NCBI GenBank assembly: GCA_024195585.1
Contig: SWBL01000204.1
Location: forward strand, 1 to 64,000
Origin: Aureobasidium sp. EXF-3400
Taxonomy: Eukaryota > Ascomycota > Dothideomycetes > Dothideales > Saccotheciaceae
Direction of reading: 5' to 3'
DNA length: 64,000 nt
Position 1 is the stretch's first letter, and each line of letters opens with the position of its first letter. The translations under genes and the position numbers were made by a program. The notes under the pieces were generated by a model, which was given only the letters and a program-made list of their open reading frames with translations, did no database searches and had not been told where the DNA came from. This document shows positions 63,686-64,000 of the stretch, piece by piece.

Positions 63686-64000
63686 CTATCCATAGTTAAA
63701 CGGATTTCTACACAGCGGACAAGTACTCGCATTACTCGTCTTGAACCACTTGAACAAACACGAGCTATGGAACAGATTCTTACACGTACTGCACCTCTTG
63801 CTCGGCAACTGCTTGTCTCCAGAAATAATACTGTAGCAAATGGCACATTCGGATTGTCCCTTCAATGCACCGGTGACATTGCGTTTCCAAGTCGTGAGGC
63901 CATCGATCAAATTGCCGTTGCTGAATTGGATCACGCCTTGAGCGTTGCGTAGCCAGGATTGCCATTTGCGCTCGTCGGCGGCTACGCGGTTGAGGCCTTC
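63686..64000 (-). CDS. LTN1: E3 ubiquitin ligase listerin, C-terminal RING end
   Basis: The last 104 residues of Ltn1, which ubiquitinates nascent chains stuck on 60S subunits in ribosome quality control. The frame is open from the window edge (EGLNRVAADERKWQSWLRNA) to the stop at 63686. The RING is complete and near the extreme C-terminus, as in Ltn1: C-x2-C in ECAICYSI, C-x2-C in KRCSTCKNLF, H-x2-C in FHSSCLFKWF and C-x2-C in TCPLCRNPF, preceded by the helix FSNGNLIDGLTTWKRNVTGA. Full-length Ltn1 is about 1500-1800 aa, so over 90% lies right of the window. Confidence 0.93.
   Translation of the reverse strand, partial: EGLNRVAADERKWQSWLRNAQGVIQFSNGNLIDGLTTWKRNVTGALKGQSECAICYSIISGDKQLPSKRCSTCKNLFHSSCLFKWFKTSNASTCPLCRNPFNYG

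Noticed and set aside
1..64000. CRISPR array, viral or transposase genes
   Set aside because: No regular spacer repeats and no integrase, reverse-transcriptase or transposase reading frames were seen; the genome is eukaryotic.

Overview
The window is nuclear DNA from a filamentous ascomycete (Pezizomycotina; a Dothideomycete is my best guess but is not proven). The evidence is short GT-AG introns, mostly 48-64 nt with CTAAC-type branch sites, dense gene packing on both strands, and fungal-type proteins: a PNP-NACHT NLR-like protein, a PARP-E2 fusion, a phosphoketolase and a CmcJ/AsaB-family enzyme. Both edges cut genes: the 3' half of RPL10 on the left and the RING end of the listerin gene LTN1 on the right.

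Layout. 0-9.4 kb: RPL10, mitochondrial GatB, NAA30 (NatC catalytic subunit), the triacylglycerol-forming acyltransferase LRO1, a BTB-type gene broken by an in-frame TAG, and the Fe-S scaffold ISU1. 10-16.4 kb: a large PNP-NACHT gene on the minus strand and NIT2 (deaminated glutathione amidase). 16.7-26.2 kb: SGM1/TMF-type golgin, NAS6/gankyrin, a BTB protein, a BRCT protein and a UBE2O-like E2. 26.2-32.9 kb: poorly recognised genes, two with possible frameshifts, then a CmcJ/AsaB-like enzyme behind a TATA box. 33-38.2 kb: a secreted histidine acid phosphatase/phytase divergent from HBS1. 39.3-48.3 kb: the PARP-E2 fusion, COG7 and phosphoketolase. 49.2-59 kb: UTP20 and DRN1/CWF19L1, sharing a 205-bp promoter. 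60.3-64 kb: a disordered conserved fungal protein, a duplicated phosphoketolase fragment and LTN1.

Most genes are housekeeping, with a bias toward translation and ribosome quality control (RPL10, GatB, UTP20, HBS1, LTN1) and the ubiquitin system (UBE2O-like, PARP-E2, NAS6, LTN1). I see no secondary-metabolite cluster, transposon, CRISPR array or tRNA.

The most notable observations are: an AT-AC intron in ISU1 with an otherwise ordinary U2-type layout; an in-frame-skippable HBS1 exon matching the Hbs1/Ski7 one-gene arrangement; a 227-bp phosphoketolase fragment 15 kb from its parent; a fresh 270-bp tandem duplication inside the NLR-like gene; the PARP-E2 fusion; and two diverged copies of an unknown dispersed sequence at 38.7-39.1 and 48.5-48.9 kb. 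Exon boundaries were placed by hand from splice motifs, reading frame and family conservation. No alignment or transcript data were available.
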